From positions 1,054,001-1,118,000 of the forward strand of contig NZ_KB907784.1 of the NCBI RefSeq assembly GCF_000382185.1: 64,000 nt of DNA, written 5' to 3'. The translations under genes and the position numbers were made by a program. Within the stretch, counting starts at the first letter, position 1, and each line of letters begins with the position of its first letter. Source of the stretch: Bordetella sp. FB-8 (GTDB taxonomy: Bacteria; Pseudomonadota; Gammaproteobacteria; Burkholderiales; Burkholderiaceae_B). The notes below the pieces were generated by a model. The model did not search any database. It was not told where the DNA came from and saw only the letters and a program-made list of their open reading frames with translations. This document shows, one piece after another, positions 22,007-30,918 of the stretch.

Positions 22007-22470
22007 GAAACCTTGATGGCCGTGGGCGCTCCCACCGCTCAGATTCTCGATAGCCAGGCCAAGACCACGACGCTCATCCGCGCCATCGCACCGCGGACCC
22101 GCCGCAAGGCAAGCCTCTGTACAGGGGCTTGCCTGCAGGCCCATGCAGGGCTGCCCGACGGGCATCGCGCGCGACCTTGTCGTGTATCACCGCAAAAGCG
22201 CAGGACAGTTGCAGTTCTCCACGAGACTGGCATTGGAGTCCCGGCCTGGACGCTTTCGCGATGCCCTCGCTTATGCCCGCACACATCTGGGTGAGCGTCT
22301 GTCAGTCGAACTAGTTGGCAGAGGTGGCGAACATTAGTCCGCGCCAGTTCGTAGCGGAAACGGGGGAAACTCCGGCGCACGCCGCCGAGCGCATGCGCCC
22401 GGTATGCATTCGAATCTACGGGCAATCTCCGCAGGCATTGCGCCGCCGCGGTCAGGCTCGTATTAGCGCG
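22007..22470 (+). pseudogene. Degenerate GlxA-type regulator (DJ-1/PfpI domain + AraC HTH)
   Basis: Three segments in different frames are colinear with the GlxA family. Segment A (22007-22162): ETLMAVGAPTAQILDSQ then APRTRRKASLCTGACL, the amidase-like domain around its Cys. Segment B (22161-22310): GIARDLVVYHRKSAGQLQFS to THLGERLSVE. Segment C (22315-22464): LAEVANISPRQFVAETGETP, ERMR, then IRIYGQSPQALRRR. Between B and C a single extra base (CTAG where CAG would read E-Q-L-A-E) causes the frameshift. Other lesions are a deletion between A and B, loss of about four residues after SPRQF, and a deletion fusing ERMR to the C-terminal helix. The N-terminal half is not recognisable. Non-functional. 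Confidence 0.85.
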
Positions 22471-22533
22471 GGGCCTGAAATCAGACATACCCCCAAACCA
22501 GGATTGCATTGGATGCCAATCCCCTTGCCTTGA

Positions 22534-23301
22534 CTAAGAGACAACTGCATTGCGATGCCCGCAAACTGAACATGCGGGATCGCGCCGGAACTTGACGGTG
22601 TGCCATTGCATCGTCAGCGCGTCCAGTTGCAGCAGACGCCCCACCAGCGGCTCGCCCAGGCCCATCAGCACCTTCATCGCCTCGGCCGCCTGCATGCTGC
22701 CGACGATGCCGACCAGCGGCGCGAAAACGCCCGTGGTCGCGCAGCGGATTTCGTCGGCCTCGTCGGCCTCGTCGGGAAACAGACAGTGATAGCAAGGCGC
22801 GTCGTCGCGGCGCAGGTCGTAGACGCTGATTTGGCCATCGAAGCGGATGGCCGCGCCGGATACCAGCGGTTTGCGGTGGTGCATGCACGCGCGGTTGATC
22901 GCGTGACGGGTCGCGAAATTGTCCGAGCAGTCGAGCACGATGTCGGCCGCGGCGACCGCCTCGTCCAGGGCATCGCCCTGCAAACGCGCGACGCGGGCAT
23001 CGATCCGGGTTTCGGGGTTGAACGCGGCCAGCATGTCGCGGCCCGATTCGGCCTTGGGCCGGCCCAGGCTGGCCGTGGTGTGCAGGATCTGGCGCTGGAG
23101 GTTGCTGAGCTCGACCTTGTCGTCATCAGCCAGGGTAATGCGGCCTACGCCGGCCGTAGCCAGGTAGAGGGCAGCGGGCGACCCCAGGCCGCCCGCACCG
23201 ATCACCAGCGCATGCGCGGCAAGCAGTTTTTCCTGCCCTTCGATGCCGAGTTCGTCGAGCAGGATATGGCGGGCATAGCGCAGCAGTTGCTGGTCGTTCA
23301 T
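22534..23301 (-). CDS. moeB: Molybdopterin-synthase adenylyltransferase (MoeB/ThiF/HesA family)
   Basis: 255 residues. ATP-binding GAGGLGSPAALYLATAGVG, the Asp/Arg region DDDKVELSNLQRQILH, and zinc-binding Cys pairs CYHC and CSVC near residues 170 and 245. These proteins adenylate the C-terminus of a small sulfur carrier (MoaD or ThiS). It is the last gene of the minus-strand string gpmA-envC-ctpA-moeB. No moaD or thiS lies nearby, so whether it serves molybdopterin or thiamine cannot be decided from context; the sequence favours MoeB. Confidence 0.88.
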   Translation of the reverse strand: MNDQQLLRYARHILLDELGIEGQEKLLAAHALVIGAGGLGSPAALYLATAGVGRITLADDDKVELSNLQRQILHTTASLGRPKAESGRDMLAAFNPETRIDARVARLQGDALDEAVAAADIVLDCSDNFATRHAINRACMHHRKPLVSGAAIRFDGQISVYDLRRDDAPCYHCLFPDEADEADEIRCATTGVFAPLVGIVGSMQAAEAMKVLMGLGEPLVGRLLQLDALTMQWHTVKFRRDPACSVCGHRNAVVS

Positions 23302-23353
23302 GAGGTATTCGTAAAACTAAGAGGCCCAGTCGGTGACTGGGCCTCTTGGACGA

Positions 23354-24910
23354 TTACTTGGCCGGTTCCGTCGAGGCCGGCACCAGTATCGGGGCCGATT
23401 CGGGCACGACGCCCGTGGGCGTGATCTTCATCCGCTGCGCGCCCTTGGTGTCGACGGGCTTGACGGCGGCGCTGGCCGCTTGCGTGTCGTTCTTGCCGGC
23501 GGACAACACGCCCGGAATGACAGGCTTGCCTTCCAGCAGGTTTTCGGCCTGCTGCAGCTGGAAGTCGTCCTTGCTGCCGAATTCGAAGATCTTGGTCGCA
23601 GGCAGCAGCGCGGTCGACGATTCGTCGCCCTTGATCTCGTTCACGGTCTGCGTATTGCTCAGGTGATGCTGCAGATCGGCCTCGCGCGGCAGGCGGAACA
23701 GATCGCCCTGCGCGGTGTCGGACACGACATAGTCGGGCGTGATGCCGATGTTCTGGATGGAGCGGTCCTTGGGCGTGTAGTAGCGCGAGGTGGTGAGCTT
23801 GATGGCGGTGTCCTGCGAGAGCGGCAGGATGACCTGCACCGAACCCTTGCCGAAACTGCGGTTGCCCATGAGCTTGGCGCGCTTGTAGTCCTGCAGCGCA
23901 CCGGCCACGATTTCGGAGGCCGAGGCCGAGCCGATATTGATCAGCACCACCATGGGCACCGTCTTGGCCCAACTCGGCACGTCATCCAGGTAGTTGCCTT
24001 CGCCGCGTGCGTATTCGCCGGGCACGGCCAGGTACTTGTGGCTGGCGTCGGGCGCGCGACCCTTGGTGGAAACAATCAGCGAGTCCGGCGGCAGGAAGGC
24101 TCCGGCAGTGCCGATGGCGCTGGTCAGCAAGCCACCCGGATCGTTGCGCAGGTCCAGGATAAGGCCCTTTGGCGCGCCCTTGGCCCCGAGTTGCTTCAGG
24201 TTCTTGATCAGATCAAGGCCGGTGCGCTCCTGGAACTGCGCGATGCGCACATAGGCGATGCCGCCGGGGAGCATCTTGCTGCGCACGCTCTTGACCTTGA
24301 TGATCTCGCGCACGATCTTGATGACGATGGGCTGCGGCTGGTCGGCGCGCATGACGGTCAGCGTGACCGGCGTATTGGGTGCGCCGCGCATGAGCTTGAC
24401 CGCATCGTTCAGGGACATGCCCTTGGTAGGCTTGTCGTTGATCTTGACGATGAGATCGCCCGCCAGGATGCCCGCGCGCGCGGCCGGCGTGCCCTCGATG
24501 GGCGAGATCACCTTGACAAAGCCGCTGTCGGCGCCGACCTCGATGCCCAGGCCGCCGAACTCGCCCTGGGTGGTGCTCTGCATGTCGCGGTAGTCCTGGG
24601 CATCCAGGTAGGCCGAATGCGGGTCTAGGTTGTTCACCATGCCCGCGATGGCGTTGTCGATCAGCTTCTTGTCGCTGACCGGCTCGACGTAGTTGTCCTT
24701 GATGGCCGCGAACACGCTGCTGAGCTGGCGCAGCTCGCCCAAGGGCAGCGGCGCGGTGGCCTTCTGCGCGAAGGCGGTGATGCCCACGCTTAACAGAATG
24801 CCTGCCACGGCCCCCGTGGCGATCAGTCCGGCGCCACGCCATTTGCGGCGCGCGGGTTCAATGCGGGAGTCTTGACCGAGGGATGCTTCGTTGCGCTTGC
24901 TGGTGCTCAT
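23354..24910 (-). CDS. ctpA: C-terminal processing peptidase (S41 family)
   Basis: 518 residues from the ATG at 24910, with CAGGAAG upstream. A single N-terminal membrane anchor (GLIATGAVAGILLSVGITAF), a PDZ domain (about 105-195), and the S41 protease core follow. The catalytic Ser lies in GSASASEIVAGALQD and the Lys in FGKGSVQ. The long Pro/Ala/Lys-rich C-terminus has no known domain. Located in the periplasm, it trims C-termini and often controls cell-wall hydrolases. Its place directly after an EnvC-type amidase activator suggests linked control of peptidoglycan splitting. Confidence 0.95.
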   Translation of the reverse strand: MSTSKRNEASLGQDSRIEPARRKWRGAGLIATGAVAGILLSVGITAFAQKATAPLPLGELRQLSSVFAAIKDNYVEPVSDKKLIDNAIAGMVNNLDPHSAYLDAQDYRDMQSTTQGEFGGLGIEVGADSGFVKVISPIEGTPAARAGILAGDLIVKINDKPTKGMSLNDAVKLMRGAPNTPVTLTVMRADQPQPIVIKIVREIIKVKSVRSKMLPGGIAYVRIAQFQERTGLDLIKNLKQLGAKGAPKGLILDLRNDPGGLLTSAIGTAGAFLPPDSLIVSTKGRAPDASHKYLAVPGEYARGEGNYLDDVPSWAKTVPMVVLINIGSASASEIVAGALQDYKRAKLMGNRSFGKGSVQVILPLSQDTAIKLTTSRYYTPKDRSIQNIGITPDYVVSDTAQGDLFRLPREADLQHHLSNTQTVNEIKGDESSTALLPATKIFEFGSKDDFQLQQAENLLEGKPVIPGVLSAGKNDTQAASAAVKPVDTKGAQRMKITPTGVVPESAPILVPASTEPAK

Positions 24911-24938
24911 GCACACTTCCTGAGTTGCGGCCCGAGGC

Positions 24939-26468
24939 CTACTGGGCCAGCCATTGCGCCGGGTCGACCGGCCTGCCTTGGTAGCGGATTTCGAAGTATA
25001 GGCCCGATTCCACCTGCCCGCCCGTGGAACCCACCGTGGCAATCTGGTCTCCGGCGGAAACCGGATCGCCCACGTGTTTGAGCAGGCTCTGGTTGTAGCC
25101 GTAGACCGTCATGTAGTGCTGGCCGTTGTCGATAATCATAAGATTGCCGAAACCGCGCAGCCAGTCGGCATAGACCACCACGCCGGCGGCGACCGACCTG
25201 ACCGGCGTACCCGCGGGGGCGCGCAGCACGATGCCGCGCCATACCCCGCCGTCGGGCCGCCCCAGGCCGAAACGGCCCTGGGGCACGCCGCCGGCCACCG
25301 GCATCATCAGGCCATGCTTGAGGCCGGTGCCGGTGACGTGGGGGCCATGGACAGGCGACTCGGTGTCGTCCTGCTCGCCGCCGCCCTGCTGGGCAACGGC
25401 GGCAGGCTGTCTGGAGGGCTGCTGGGGCGGCAGCGCTTCGGGAGCCTGCTGTGTGTGCGGCTGGGCCGGCTGCAGCAGCGAGGGCGGCGTCAGGCGCGGC
25501 GTGCTCGATTCGGTCAACCGGGGCTGTAAACCGCCGGGATTGTCCTGGGCTGCGTTGCTGTTGGAGGGCGTGGCGGCGGCCGCGCGGCGCGCCTGCTCGG
25601 CTGCCCGCTGCGCCTGCCTGGCCTGCTGCGCCTTGCGCGCGATCTCGGCCTGGCGGGCCTGCTCGGCCTGCCGCACCAGTTCCGCCTTGCGTGCCAGTTC
25701 CGCCTTGCGTGCCTGCTCGGCCCGACGCGCCTCCTGGGCCGCCTGACGGGCCATGGCGACCTGCAAGTCGTCAATCAGGTGCGTCATGCGCTGGTCATCC
25801 CGGCCCAGCTTGCCGGCCTCGGCGCGCTGAGTGTGGAGCTGGACCTCGATGCGCGCCTTCTGCTCGGCCAGCAGCTTGTTTTTCTGGGCGGCGGTTTCAC
25901 TGGCCACGCGCGCGAGCTCGGCGCGGCGGTTGGCAGCCGACGATTGCAGCTGGGCCATGCGGTCGAGTTCGGCGCGCAGCGCGGCTAGCGCCTGCGCGCG
26001 CGCCTTGGAAACGAAATCCAGGTAGCCCAGGTTGCGGCCCAGTTGCTGCGGGTCGCCGCCCGACAGCAAGGCGGCCCAGGGCGACAGGCCGCTGGCGTAC
26101 TCGGCGCGCAACTGGCGGGCCAGTTCCTCGCGGCGCTGGGCCAGCACGATCTGCTCGGCCGTGATCTGCTTCTCGATATTGGCCAGGTCGGTTTGCGCGC
26201 GGCGCTGGGCCAGACCCAGGTCGCGCAGTTGCAGGTCGATGCGGGATATGGCGGTTTCCGATGCGCGCAGCGCATCGGCGGCGTCCTTGCGGTCCGCCTC
26301 CCGGGCATCGATAGCTTTCTGCAAGACGCTGATACGCTCGCGCAGGGAGGCTTGGCGCTGTTCTGCCTGGGTCTGCTGCCTGGCCAGGTCGGCGGACGGC
26401 GCCGCGCACGCCGAGGCAGCGGCCAACATCAGCGCCGCCGCCCACGTAAATCCTGCCATCCGGCGCAT
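24939..26468 (-). CDS. envC: Murein hydrolase activator EnvC (degenerate LytM domain)
   Basis: 509 residues from the ATG at 26468 (MRRMAGF); ATG +3 codons is also possible. Signal peptide ending ASACAAPS, a long coiled coil (about 25-260), an Ala/Gln/Arg-rich segment with AEQARKAEL-type repeats, a Pro/Gln-rich linker, and a C-terminal M23/LytM domain (about 380-509). The zinc ligands are missing: GVWRGIVLRAPAGTPV replaces HxxxD, and MTVYGYN replaces HxH. This matches EnvC, which activates AmiA/AmiB amidases during division rather than cutting itself. It starts 14 bp after gpmA and is followed by ctpA. Confidence 0.92.
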   Translation of the reverse strand: MRRMAGFTWAAALMLAAASACAAPSADLARQQTQAEQRQASLRERISVLQKAIDAREADRKDAADALRASETAISRIDLQLRDLGLAQRRAQTDLANIEKQITAEQIVLAQRREELARQLRAEYASGLSPWAALLSGGDPQQLGRNLGYLDFVSKARAQALAALRAELDRMAQLQSSAANRRAELARVASETAAQKNKLLAEQKARIEVQLHTQRAEAGKLGRDDQRMTHLIDDLQVAMARQAAQEARRAEQARKAELARKAELVRQAEQARQAEIARKAQQARQAQRAAEQARRAAAATPSNSNAAQDNPGGLQPRLTESSTPRLTPPSLLQPAQPHTQQAPEALPPQQPSRQPAAVAQQGGGEQDDTESPVHGPHVTGTGLKHGLMMPVAGGVPQGRFGLGRPDGGVWRGIVLRAPAGTPVRSVAAGVVVYADWLRGFGNLMIIDNGQHYMTVYGYNQSLLKHVGDPVSAGDQIATVGSTGGQVESGLYFEIRYQGRPVDPAQWLAQ

Positions 26469-26482
26469 CGTCGCCCGTCCGC

Positions 26483-27232
26483 TTATTTCTTGGCCTTGCC
26501 CTGCGCGGCCACCGCGGCCATGGCCGCCTCGATTTGCGCAGAGTCGCCCAGATAATAATGGCGTATGGGTTTGAGATCCTCGTCCAGTTCGTAAACCTGT
26601 GGCTGGCCGGTGGGAATGTTCAGGCCGACAATATCGTCCTCGGACATATTGTCCAGGTACTTGATAAGCGCGCGCAGGCTGTTGCCGTGGGCGGCGACCA
26701 GCACCTTGCGGCCTGAGCGGATGGCCGGAGCGATGGAATCGTTCCAGAAGGGCAGCACGCGCGCCACGGTGTCCTTCAGGCACTCGGTGTCGGGCAGTTC
26801 GCCGGCCGGCACGCGGGCATAGCGCGGGTCGAACCGCGCATGGCGCGGATCGTCCTGAGCCAGGGGTTCGGGCGCGATCGCGTAGGCGCGGCGCCAGACG
26901 AGCACTTGCTCGTCGCCGAACTTGGCCGCGGTTTCGGCCTTGTTCAGGCCCTGCAGGGCGCCGTAATGGCGCTCGTTCAGGCGCCAGGTATTGCCCACCG
27001 GGGTGTACATGGCATCCATGGCGTCGAGCACGATCCAGAGGGTGCGGATGGCGCGCTTGAGCACCGAGGTGAAGGCCAGGTCGAAGGAATAGCCTTCTTT
27101 CTTGAGCAGCAGGCCTGCCTGGCGGGCCTGTTCGCGACCCACATCGGTAAGATCGACGTCGGTCCAGCCGGTAAAGCGGTTTTCAAGGTTCCATTGGCTT
27201 TCGCCATGGCGCATCAGAACAAGTTTGTACAT
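26483..27232 (-). CDS. gpmA: 2,3-bisphosphoglycerate-dependent phosphoglycerate mutase
   Basis: 249 residues from the ATG at 27232 ([15 protein letters not shown]). The catalytic phospho-His motif is LMRHGES, and the second His lies in [27 protein letters not shown] and [13 protein letters not shown] are diagnostic for the dPGM subgroup. Interconverts 3- and 2-phosphoglycerate in glycolysis and gluconeogenesis. First gene of the gpmA-envC-ctpA-moeB string and divergent from the rhodanese gene. Confidence 0.97.
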   Translation of the reverse strand: MYKLVLMRHGESQWNLENRFTGWTDVDLTDVGREQARQAGLLLKKEGYSFDLAFTSVLKRAIRTLWIVLDAMDAMYTPVGNTWRLNERHYGALQGLNKAETAAKFGDEQVLVWRRAYAIAPEPLAQDDPRHARFDPRYARVPAGELPDTECLKDTVARVLPFWNDSIAPAIRSGRKVLVAAHGNSLRALIKYLDNMSEDDIVGLNIPTGQPQVYELDEDLKPIRHYYLGDSAQIEAAMAAVAAQGKAKK

Positions 27233-27290
27233 AGTAGGAGCCGCGCCGGACGCGGGAATCGTGTGGAATTCGGATGAAATAACCAAGTCT

Positions 27291-27320
27291 TTAGAATCGG
27301 TAACACTCTCATTTTATAAT
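27291..27320 (+). promoter_or_regulatory. Sigma-70-like promoter for the rhodanese-grxC-secB-gpsA string
   Basis: TTAGAA (27291-27296), 18-bp spacer, perfect TATAAT (27315-27320), about 63 bp before the GTG at 27384. The -35 match is moderate. Confidence 0.55.
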
Positions 27321-27383
27321 TGACTGCTTTGCCCGGGCATCTTTCGCCGGGCGCATACGTAACCAAATCCAGGAAAGCCTTCC

Positions 27384-27815
27384 GTGAACGTCGTGGACCT
27401 TCTGCACTTCCTGCTCGACAAGAGCAATATTTTCTTTGTCATCATCGCCGCTGTCTCGGGCGCGATGCTGGCCTTTCCGAACCTGCGCAACGGCCGCGCA
27501 AGCGGCGGGCTAAGCACGTCCGAGGCCATCCAGATGAGCAACCAGCAGCAAGCGGTATGGGTCGACGTGCGCCCCGCCGAGCAGTTCCAGGCCGGCCACA
27601 TCGCCCAGGCGCGCAGCCTGCCGGCCGCCGACGTCGAGCAGAAAATCTCCAGTCTGCCCAAGAACAAGCCGCTCATCCTGGTGTGCGAGCAGGGCCGGGA
27701 CGCATCGCGCATCGCCGCGCGCCTGCGCGCCCAGGGCTATGCAGACGCCAAGGCGCTGCAGGGCGGCATGAAAGCCTGGTTCTCGGCCGGCCTGCCCGTA
27801 ACGCAAAAAAGCTGA
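27384..27815 (+). CDS. Membrane-anchored rhodanese-like protein
   Basis: 143 residues, GTG start. One N-terminal membrane helix (NIFFVIIAAVSGAMLAF), then a rhodanese domain (about 45-138) with active-site loop LVCEQGRDASRIAARL, whose Cys would carry a persulfide. Related to the YibN-type proteins that precede grxC and secB in proteobacteria; the same order is seen here (grxC 19 bp downstream, then secB and gpsA). Probably a sulfur-transfer or membrane-biogenesis helper; the exact role is unknown. Confidence 0.9.
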   Translation: MNVVDLLHFLLDKSNIFFVIIAAVSGAMLAFPNLRNGRASGGLSTSEAIQMSNQQQAVWVDVRPAEQFQAGHIAQARSLPAADVEQKISSLPKNKPLILVCEQGRDASRIAARLRAQGYADAKALQGGMKAWFSAGLPVTQKS

Positions 27816-27834
27816 TTTCCCCGCAGGAAAAATC

Positions 27835-28092
27835 ATGCAAAAAGTCGTCATGTACAGCACGGACTACTGCCCCTATTGCCAGCGCGCCGAGGCGCTGCTC
27901 AAGGCGCGCGGCGTGACCGACCTGGAGAAGATCCGCGTCGACCACGACCCCTCCCAGCGTCAGGCCATGATCGAGCGAACCGGCCGCCGTACCGTGCCGC
28001 AGATTTATATCGGCGCGACCCACGTCGGCGGCTGCGACGACCTGGTCGCCCTGGACCGCCGGGACGGCTTGCTGCCCCTGCTCAACGGCTGA
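27835..28092 (+). CDS. grxC: Glutaredoxin 3
   Basis: 85 residues with the dithiol active site YCPYCQRAEALL and the GSH-binding TVPQIYIG / GGCDDL segments. Reduces protein and glutathione disulfides in the cytosol using glutathione. Preceded by AGGAAA and co-directional with the rhodanese and secB genes. Confidence 0.97.
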   Translation: MQKVVMYSTDYCPYCQRAEALLKARGVTDLEKIRVDHDPSQRQAMIERTGRRTVPQIYIGATHVGGCDDLVALDRRDGLLPLLNG

Positions 28093-28137
28093 AACTCACT
28101 TCCTCTTTTCCTCGCCCCACACATCAACGGAACTTTC

Positions 28138-28659
28138 ATGGCCGACGATCAAAACACCCAGCAAGAATCCGATGCTCCTGCCTTCAACATGCAGCGCGTC
28201 TACCTGAAGGACCTCTCGCTGGAAATGCCCAACGCGCCGCACGTCTTCCTGGAGCAGGAAACGCCCCAGGTCGAAGTCAGCGTCAATGTCGGCGGCCAGC
28301 GTCTGGCCGAGACGGTGTTCGAATCGACCGTCACCGCCACTGTCACCACCCGCGTCGACGGCAAGGTGCTCTACCTGGTCGAAGCCACCCAGGCCGCCAT
28401 CTTCGAACTGGCCAACATTCCGGTCGAACAGATGGACCCCATCCTGGGCATCGTATGCCCGACCATGGTCTATCCGTACCTGCGCGCCAACGTGGCCGAC
28501 GCCATCACACGCACTTCGCTGCCGCCGCTGCACCTGGCCGAGGTGAACTTCCAGGCGCTGTACGAGCAGCAGATCGCCCAGCTTGAACAGCAGCAGGGCG
28601 AATCCGCCAACGGCAACGACTCGGGCATCATCCTGCCGCCGGGCGCCACGCGCCAATAA
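28138..28659 (+). CDS. secB: Protein-export chaperone SecB
   Basis: 173 residues. Contains the conserved [21 protein letters not shown]-terminus and the [17 protein letters not shown] region that binds unfolded preproteins and SecA. The tetrameric chaperone keeps secretory proteins unfolded for SecYEG. The C-terminal tail is Gln/Glu-rich. It is embedded in the conserved rhodanese-grxC-secB-gpsA order, with gpsA starting 15 bp later. Confidence 0.97.
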   Translation: MADDQNTQQESDAPAFNMQRVYLKDLSLEMPNAPHVFLEQETPQVEVSVNVGGQRLAETVFESTVTATVTTRVDGKVLYLVEATQAAIFELANIPVEQMDPILGIVCPTMVYPYLRANVADAITRTSLPPLHLAEVNFQALYEQQIAQLEQQQGESANGNDSGIILPPGATRQ

Positions 28660-28674
28660 GCAGCCGCTGCCATC

Positions 28675-29709
28675 ATGAACACGCCCGCCGCCTTGCGCGT
28701 TGCCGTGCTGGGCGCGGGCAGCTGGGGCACGGCGCTGGCCGCCGCGGCGGCACGGCGCCATTCCACCCTGCTCTGGGCGCGCGACGCTGCACTGGCGCAA
28801 GCCATGGCCCAGGCGCATGAAAACCACCGCTACCTGCCCGGTGTCCCCTTGCCCGAGGCGCTCGCCGTCGGCAGCGACCTGGACGCCGCGCTGGCGTTTT
28901 TGCAGGGCGATCCGGCCCGCTCACTGATCATCCTGGGCGTGCCGGTGGCGGGCCTGGACCCGATTTGCCGCATGCTGGCCCAACGCCTGCCGGCACTGGG
29001 GATGGCCGGCGTGCCCATCGTCTGGACCTGCAAGGGCTTCGAAGAAGGCACCTCGCGCCTGCCGCATGAAATCGCCCGAGCCGCTTTGCCCGCCGGATGG
29101 CGCGGCGGCGTACTCTCGGGGCCTTCGTTCGCCCGTGAAGTGGCGCAGGGCCTACCCGTGGCGCTGACCATCGCCAGCCGCGAATCGTCCGTGCGCGAAG
29201 CGACGATCGCGGCCCTACATGGCGGACCGATGCGCGTGTACGCCAGCGGCGACGTCGTCGGCGTGGAAGCGGGCGGCGCGCTCAAGAACATCATCGCCGT
29301 GGCCTGCGGCATTGCCGACGGCCTGCACCTGGGCACCAACGCCCGCGCGGCGCTGATCACGCGCGGCCTGGCCGAGATCGCCCGTTTCGGCCAGGCGCTG
29401 GGCGCACAGGTCGAAACCTTCTCGGGCCTCACCGGCCTGGGCGACCTGGTGCTGACAGCCACGGGCGACCTTTCCCGCAATCGCCGCGTAGGCCTGGAAA
29501 TCGGCGCGGGCCGCTCCCTGGGCGACATCCTGGCCGGCGGCATGACCGCCGAAGGCGTGCGCTGCGCGCGCGCCGTGCTCGCGCGGGCGCGCCAGCTGCA
29601 TGTGGAACTGCCCATCACCGAAGCCGTATGCGCGGTGTTGTTCGACGGCGTGGCTCCGGTCACGGCCGTATCGTCGCTGCTGGCGCGCGAAGCGCGGCAG
29701 GAATCCTGA
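28675..29709 (+). CDS. gpsA: Glycerol-3-phosphate dehydrogenase [NAD(P)+]
   Basis: 344 residues. NAD-binding [14 protein letters not shown] (about residues 10-23), substrate region [10 protein letters not shown], and the catalytic-Lys segment [16 protein letters not shown]. Makes sn-glycerol-3-phosphate from DHAP for phospholipid synthesis. Last gene of the rhodanese-grxC-secB-gpsA string. Confidence 0.97.
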   Translation: MNTPAALRVAVLGAGSWGTALAAAAARRHSTLLWARDAALAQAMAQAHENHRYLPGVPLPEALAVGSDLDAALAFLQGDPARSLIILGVPVAGLDPICRMLAQRLPALGMAGVPIVWTCKGFEEGTSRLPHEIARAALPAGWRGGVLSGPSFAREVAQGLPVALTIASRESSVREATIAALHGGPMRVYASGDVVGVEAGGALKNIIAVACGIADGLHLGTNARAALITRGLAEIARFGQALGAQVETFSGLTGLGDLVLTATGDLSRNRRVGLEIGAGRSLGDILAGGMTAEGVRCARAVLARARQLHVELPITEAVCAVLFDGVAPVTAVSSLLAREARQES

Positions 29710-29806
29710 AACAGGCCCGAGGCCGAACAGGAGTAAATTAGGTTTATTGCATTGCGTGCCTTGCGCGCGCGGCCGGTTGGGCATCCATGCCGGCAGGAGT
29801 CATGAT

Positions 29807-29890
29807 ATGAATACCCCCACGCTCACTGCGTTCGCCGCCCCCCGAGGGGGCTTGCGCCTCCTGCGGGCGGCCGTGCGGAGGCTGACATGA
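29807..29890 (+). CDS. Possible 27-residue leader ORF overlapping the next gene
   Basis: ATG preceded by GGCAGGAG at good spacing. It encodes a short basic peptide (MNTPTLTAFAAP...RRLT) and its TGA overlaps the next gene's ATG (ATGA), an arrangement suited to translational coupling. The DNA (ACTGCGTTCGCCGCCCCC then GAGGGGGC) looks like a dispersed Bordetella-type intergenic repeat, so the ORF may be an accident of that repeat. Not annotated with certainty. Confidence 0.35.
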   Translation: MNTPTLTAFAAPRGGLRLLRAAVRRLT

Positions 29891-30426
29891 AATCCATCAC
29901 CGTCAAAACCGCCGCGCTGGCGCTTGTCGTCAGTCTGGGCGCGGCCTGCGGCACCGCCAATGCCTGGGGCGGCCGAGGCTACTACCATCACGGCGGCGGT
30001 TTCTTCATCGGCGCGGCCTTGGGCCTGGCCGCCGCGGGTACCGTCATGGCGTTGAGCCCGCCGACCTACGCCTACCCAAGTCCGACCTACGCCTACCCAA
30101 GTCCCTACTATGCCGCACCGCCCGTGGTCTACTCCACGCCTCAGGTCGTCTATTCCTCGGTGCCCATGATGACCTATTCCATGCCGCCTGTCGTGGCCAT
30201 GCCGCCCCAAGCCGTGGCGGACTCGACCGACGTGATCGCCTATCCCCTGCACGGCCAGAGCGCGGCGCAGCAGGCCAGCGACCGCACCGCCTGCGAACAC
30301 TGGGCCTCCGGCCAAAGCGGCTACGACCCCGCTCAGGCTTCGCAATGGACCACCAGCGCGCAGACCTCTTCGTACTCGCGCGCCATCGGCGCCTGCCTGA
30401 AGGGCCACGGCTACAGCATCAATTGA
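29887..30426 (+). CDS. Secreted Tyr/Pro-rich hypothetical protein
   Basis: 179 residues. An N-terminal signal (KTAALALVVSLGAACG) has a Cys that could be a lipobox (GAAC). The mature part has a Gly-rich hydrophobic segment (GGFFIGAALGLAAAGTVMA) and a Tyr/Pro/Ser region with a duplicated PTYAYPS. The C-terminal domain (about 115-179) has two Cys residues (TACEHWASGQSGYDP, IGACLKGHGYS) and looks like the small conserved domain of many surface or periplasmic glycine-zipper proteins. Function unknown. No operon partner except the possible leader ORF. Confidence 0.75.
   Translation: MKSITVKTAALALVVSLGAACGTANAWGGRGYYHHGGGFFIGAALGLAAAGTVMALSPPTYAYPSPTYAYPSPYYAAPPVVYSTPQVVYSSVPMMTYSMPPVVAMPPQAVADSTDVIAYPLHGQSAAQQASDRTACEHWASGQSGYDPAQASQWTTSAQTSSYSRAIGACLKGHGYSIN
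30060..30101 (+). repeat. Perfect 21-bp tandem duplication inside the Tyr/Pro-rich gene
   Basis: The 21-bp unit CCGACCTACGCCTACCCAAG-T occurs twice head to tail (30060-30080 and 30081-30101), encoding P-T-Y-A-Y-P-S twice. With no synonymous differences between copies it is probably recent. Confidence 0.85.
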
Positions 30427-30435
30427 CGGCCGGCG

Positions 30436-30906
30436 TTACAGCCCGCCTGGGTAGCCTTGCTGGCGCCAGGCCTCGAATACCGTCACCGCCACCGCGTTGG
30501 AAAGATTCAGGCTGCGCTGGCCGGCCCGCATGGGCAGGCGCAGGCGCTGCGGCATGTCGAACAAGGCCAGGTGCTCGGCAGACAGACCTGCCGTCTCGCG
30601 GCCGAACACGAACACGTCCCCCGCCTGGAAAGCCACTTCGCCCACGTGCCGTTCGGCGCGCGTCGTCATGGCAAAGATGCGCGGCGCGGACGCGCCCGTC
30701 GCCTGCAAGGCCAGCGGCAGGCTGTCGTGTACCTGCACGGGTTGCCATTCGTGATAGTCCAGCCCGGCGCGGCGCAGCTTGGCGTCATCCAGATCGAAGC
30801 CCAGGGGCCGCACCAGATGCAGCTGCGCGCCGGTATTGGCGCAAAGGCGTATGGCATTGCCCGTGTTAGGCGGTATTTCGGGGCAGACGAGAATGACATG
30901 GAACAT
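30436..30906 (-). CDS. trmL: tRNA (cytidine/uridine-2'-O-)-methyltransferase
   Basis: 156 residues of the SPOUT class. Motifs [18 protein letters not shown] near the start, [13 protein letters not shown] in the middle and [18 protein letters not shown] near the end form the knotted SAM site. TrmL methylates the wobble ribose at position 34 of certain tRNA-Leu species. Convergent with the secreted-protein gene (9 bp apart) and directly downstream of comF on the minus strand. Confidence 0.95.
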   Translation of the reverse strand: MFHVILVCPEIPPNTGNAIRLCANTGAQLHLVRPLGFDLDDAKLRRAGLDYHEWQPVQVHDSLPLALQATGASAPRIFAMTTRAERHVGEVAFQAGDVFVFGRETAGLSAEHLALFDMPQRLRLPMRAGQRSLNLSNAVAVTVFEAWRQQGYPGGL

Positions 30907-30918
30907 GCCGCCATTATC

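Noticed and set aside
24939..26468. Active M23 metallopeptidase
   Set aside because: Both zinc-binding motifs are replaced, matching the non-catalytic EnvC activator class.
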